DNA of 6,859 nt from Chloroflexota bacterium (GTDB lineage: Bacteria; Chloroflexota; Dehalococcoidia; SAR202; UBA11138). The notes below the pieces were generated by a model, which made no database searches, was not told the origin of the DNA, and saw nothing but the letters and a program-made list of their open reading frames with translations. The stretch lies in NCBI GenBank assembly GCA_022561955.1, contig JADFQF010000073.1, positions 1 through 6,859 of the forward strand, written 5' to 3'. The stretch's first letter is position 1. Each line of letters opens with the position of its first letter. This document shows, one piece after another, positions 5,513 through 6,859 of this stretch. A program made the position numbers and the translations under genes.

Positions 5513-6418
5513 TTACCGCCAACCCTCCGGTACGATAGCCTCAGCGTACCCGAACTTTCTCGCAATCCACTCCTCTACGAACAGTCCGTCCCGGTAGCTC
5601 GAGCTTTCCGAATCGTGTATCTCGGCCTCTCCGGAGATACCGCTGCGGACGGATTCCAGCGCAGAGCCGCTGAGCAGACTCCCCGGCGCGCCCGCCATGA
5701 TCAGAGTGTTTGCATCTACCTGGGGGGCGAACCAGCGCAGGTCCAGGTGAGCAAGGGTCTCACGCACCGCAGCCTCCCTATCCGGGAAGGCCCTAAGGTA
5801 GTCGTTGATCTCCTCCAGGGGATATGCGCCCGTCTTGGACGCCAATTCGCACGTGTCGAGAAACAGGGCGGGAGTCGATATTACGTGCGTGACTCCTCGT
5901 GCCAGCGCCGCCGTTATCAACGCCATGTCATTGCCGACAGCCACGATCCGGTCCCTATCGACTTCGGTGCGAGACAGCAGATATTCCAGGCCCCGCACAC
6001 AGTCGGCTGCGATGCCTCGAAATATATACGTCGCCGAATCGTCGATCTTCTCCGTCAGCTGGCCTGGAAACTTCGCGGCGTAGGGCTCGTCGACGTTTCG
6101 TTGGCCCCTGGCTCCGCACGAAAAAGTGATGTACCTGCCGCGTTGGAGGTTAGCCGTGCCCTGCGGGATGGGCTCCACGACGCTCTGGTACTTGGAGGTG
6201 TAGTAGATGGCGGGAAACGGGCCCTCGCCGGCCGGAATGCTAAGGTAGCCGAACAGCCGGTACGGGCCGATGCTGGTGAGGCGCACGCCATACATCGTGG
6301 CGTAGTCCGTACAACGAATTGGAATCAGCTCCACCTCGGGGTTGGCGGGAGTCCCGGACAGCTCGTCCAGCGTCTCCTTCCAGTACTGATCGAAATCTAC
6401 AGGTCTAATGTTCGACAT
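5513..6418 (-). CDS. Acetylxylan-esterase-like protein lacking the catalytic triad
   Basis: This 301-aa protein resembles the AXE1/cephalosporin-C deacetylase family of alpha/beta hydrolases in length and architecture. It has the DFDQYWKETLDEL start (8-20), a GYLSIPAGEGPFPA strand (57-70), CGARGQRN (101-108, matching the family's D-x-RGQG motif), FRGIAADCVRGLEYL (133-147) and TEVDRDRIVAVG (151-162). The nucleophile elbow, normally GGSQGG, reads GNDMAL (162-167), with Asp164 where Ser is expected. The usual acid region reads MAGAPGSLLSG (241-251), with no Asp. The usual GHE base region reads DSESSSYRDG (269-278), with no His. It is probably not a conventional esterase. It may be a binding or scaffold paralogue, or use a different mechanism. 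The ATG at 6418 was chosen because AGGA lies 7 nt upstream and a TATAAT promoter sits at 6452-6447; the longer open frame starts upstream of that promoter. No signal peptide is seen. Confidence 0.82.
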   Translation of the reverse strand: MSNIRPVDFDQYWKETLDELSGTPANPEVELIPIRCTDYATMYGVRLTSIGPYRLFGYLSIPAGEGPFPAIYYTSKYQSVVEPIPQGTANLQRGRYITFSCGARGQRNVDEPYAAKFPGQLTEKIDDSATYIFRGIAADCVRGLEYLLSRTEVDRDRIVAVGNDMALITAALARGVTHVISTPALFLDTCELASKTGAYPLEEINDYLRAFPDREAAVRETLAHLDLRWFAPQVDANTLIMAGAPGSLLSGSALESVRSGISGEAEIHDSESSSYRDGLFVEEWIARKFGYAEAIVPEGWR

Positions 6419-6446
6419 CGTTTGTCCTGTCAGTGAAGTCGAAGGT

Positions 6447-6475
6447 ATTATAGACTTTCTTTGCCATTTCGACAA
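6447..6475 (-). promoter_or_regulatory. Sigma70-like promoter of the esterase-like gene
   Basis: On the minus strand, TTGTCG (6475-6470, 4 of 6 matches) and a perfect TATAAT (6452-6447) are separated by 17 nt. Transcription would start near 6440, about 22 nt before the ATG at 6418. Confidence 0.7.
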
Positions 6476-6549
6476 AATGATGACCGTGACACATTTTGCA
6501 TCGTGTCGACCCGCGGCCCGTAATTTGAAACATCTGGTTCCACGAAGAA

Positions 6550-6581
6550 AGGAGACCCCACCCAATGTGATGAGGTCTCCT
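6550..6581 (-). terminator. Intrinsic terminator candidate for the right-edge gene
   Basis: AGGAGACC and GGTCTCCT form a perfect 8-bp stem with a 16-nt loop. On the minus strand the stem is followed by TTCTTCG, a short U-rich tract. It lies about 60 nt past the stop of the gene at 6642 and upstream of the promoter of the esterase-like gene, as expected for a transcription stop. Confidence 0.6.
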
Positions 6582-6597
6582 CAGTGTTTGCCTCAAG

Positions 6598-6620
6598 CCT
6601 CGCGAATCCTTCTCGCGAGG
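6598..6620 (-). terminator. Second hairpin after the right-edge gene
   Basis: CCTCGCGA (6598-6605) and TCGCGAGG (6613-6620) form a perfect 8-bp stem with a 7-nt loop, 21 nt past the stop codon at 6642. There is no T-tract, so it is more likely to protect the mRNA 3' end or assist the following terminator than to stop transcription alone. Confidence 0.45.
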
Positions 6621-6641
6621 GCTCTCGTCAATACATTGCCG

Positions 6642-6859
6642 TTACCTATTCACCTTTACCGGAGGAGAAATCGATTCGTTATCTGCAGGAAGCGCGTCGC
6701 GGGCGCCGACGATTGTAGCAATGGCCTTGAAGGTGACTTTCCCGATACTGGCGTCTTCGTTGGTAAAAGTGTAGCTGAAGCCAAAACGGGTGGTCCGGTT
6801 CGCGGAACGCACTGGCATGACTTGATTGCGTGTGCCAACCAACTGGAAACCTTGGGGAC
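6642..6859 (-). CDS. C-terminal end of a probably extracellular beta-rich protein (partial)
   Basis: Only the last 71 residues are inside the window; the reading frame is open to the right edge, so the gene continues beyond it. The visible part alternates hydrophobic and polar residues as in a beta sandwich (TTRFGFSYTFTNEDASIGKV, then FKAIATIVGARDAL). It ends in an Asn/Ser/Pro-rich tail (PADNESISPPVKVNR). This looks like an Ig-like or CARDB-type domain at the end of a secreted or surface protein, but I cannot name the family. A TTG at 6842 could formally be a start but has no ribosome site. Two hairpins follow the stop codon. Confidence 0.65.
   Translation of the reverse strand, partial: PQGFQLVGTRNQVMPVRSANRTTRFGFSYTFTNEDASIGKVTFKAIATIVGARDALPADNESISPPVKVNR

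Noticed and set aside
5615..6436. 273-codon plus-strand frame opposite the esterase-like gene
   Set aside because: It is Arg/Gln/Val-rich with no domain and no ribosome site, while the minus strand has family motifs, promoter and terminator.
6419..6565. A 49-codon N-terminal extension of the esterase-like protein
   Set aside because: It runs through the TATAAT promoter and into the upstream hairpin; family homology begins at ATG 6418.

Overview
The window looks like a chromosomal segment from a free-living, heterotrophic bacterium. Shine-Dalgarno sites and sigma70-like promoters are easy to see. Genes are short, mostly intact enzymes separated by real intergenic spacers, and start codons are varied (ATG, GTG, TTG and apparently ATT). 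The mix of an SDR dehydrogenase, L-rhamnose mutarotase, MBL hydrolase, acetylxylan-esterase-like protein and DoxX-like membrane protein reminds me of Chloroflexota (Dehalococcoidia/SAR202-type) genomes. That placement is inference only; no rRNA or marker gene is present. I see no tRNA, rRNA, CRISPR array, transposase or phage gene.

Layout. Positions 1-193 are non-coding and repeat-rich. Positions 194-2375 hold three genes on the minus strand, read in the order MBL-fold hydrolase, L-rhamnose mutarotase (rhaM), SDR oxidoreductase. A good sigma70-like promoter (TGGACA-17-TACAAT, 2453-2425) precedes the first gene. The mutarotase has no ATG, GTG or TTG at its proper N-terminus; homology and a strong Shine-Dalgarno site both point to an ATT start. 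The SDR gene is flanked by two same-orientation copies of a hairpin-forming repeat. Divergent from this cluster is a small orphan protein (2602-2994, +) of uncertain, perhaps winged-helix, fold. It converges on an alpha/beta hydrolase (3158-3946, -) that has its own promoter about 100 nt upstream. A small plausible ORF follows (4165-4392, +), then a gene-poor stretch ending in an AT-rich regulatory region. Next is a DoxX-like membrane protein (4829-5419, +), which shares a strong intrinsic terminator with the convergent acetylxylan-esterase-like gene (5513-6418, -). That gene has a TATAAT promoter but lacks the family's catalytic residues. The right edge holds the 3' end of a minus-strand gene, probably an extracellular beta-rich protein, followed by two hairpins.

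How the genes may work together. Mutarotase, SDR dehydrogenase and a hydrolase with a complete binuclear-zinc motif would fit an oxidative (non-phosphorylative) route for a 6-deoxy sugar such as L-rhamnose or L-fucose. In that reading the mutarotase interconverts anomers, the SDR oxidises C1 to the lactone, and the MBL enzyme opens the lactone. The lactonase role is a hypothesis. The most noteworthy points are the ATT start of rhaM, the possible MBL-type sugar lactonase operon, the triad-less acetylxylan-esterase-like protein, and the phased repeats before the DoxX gene.
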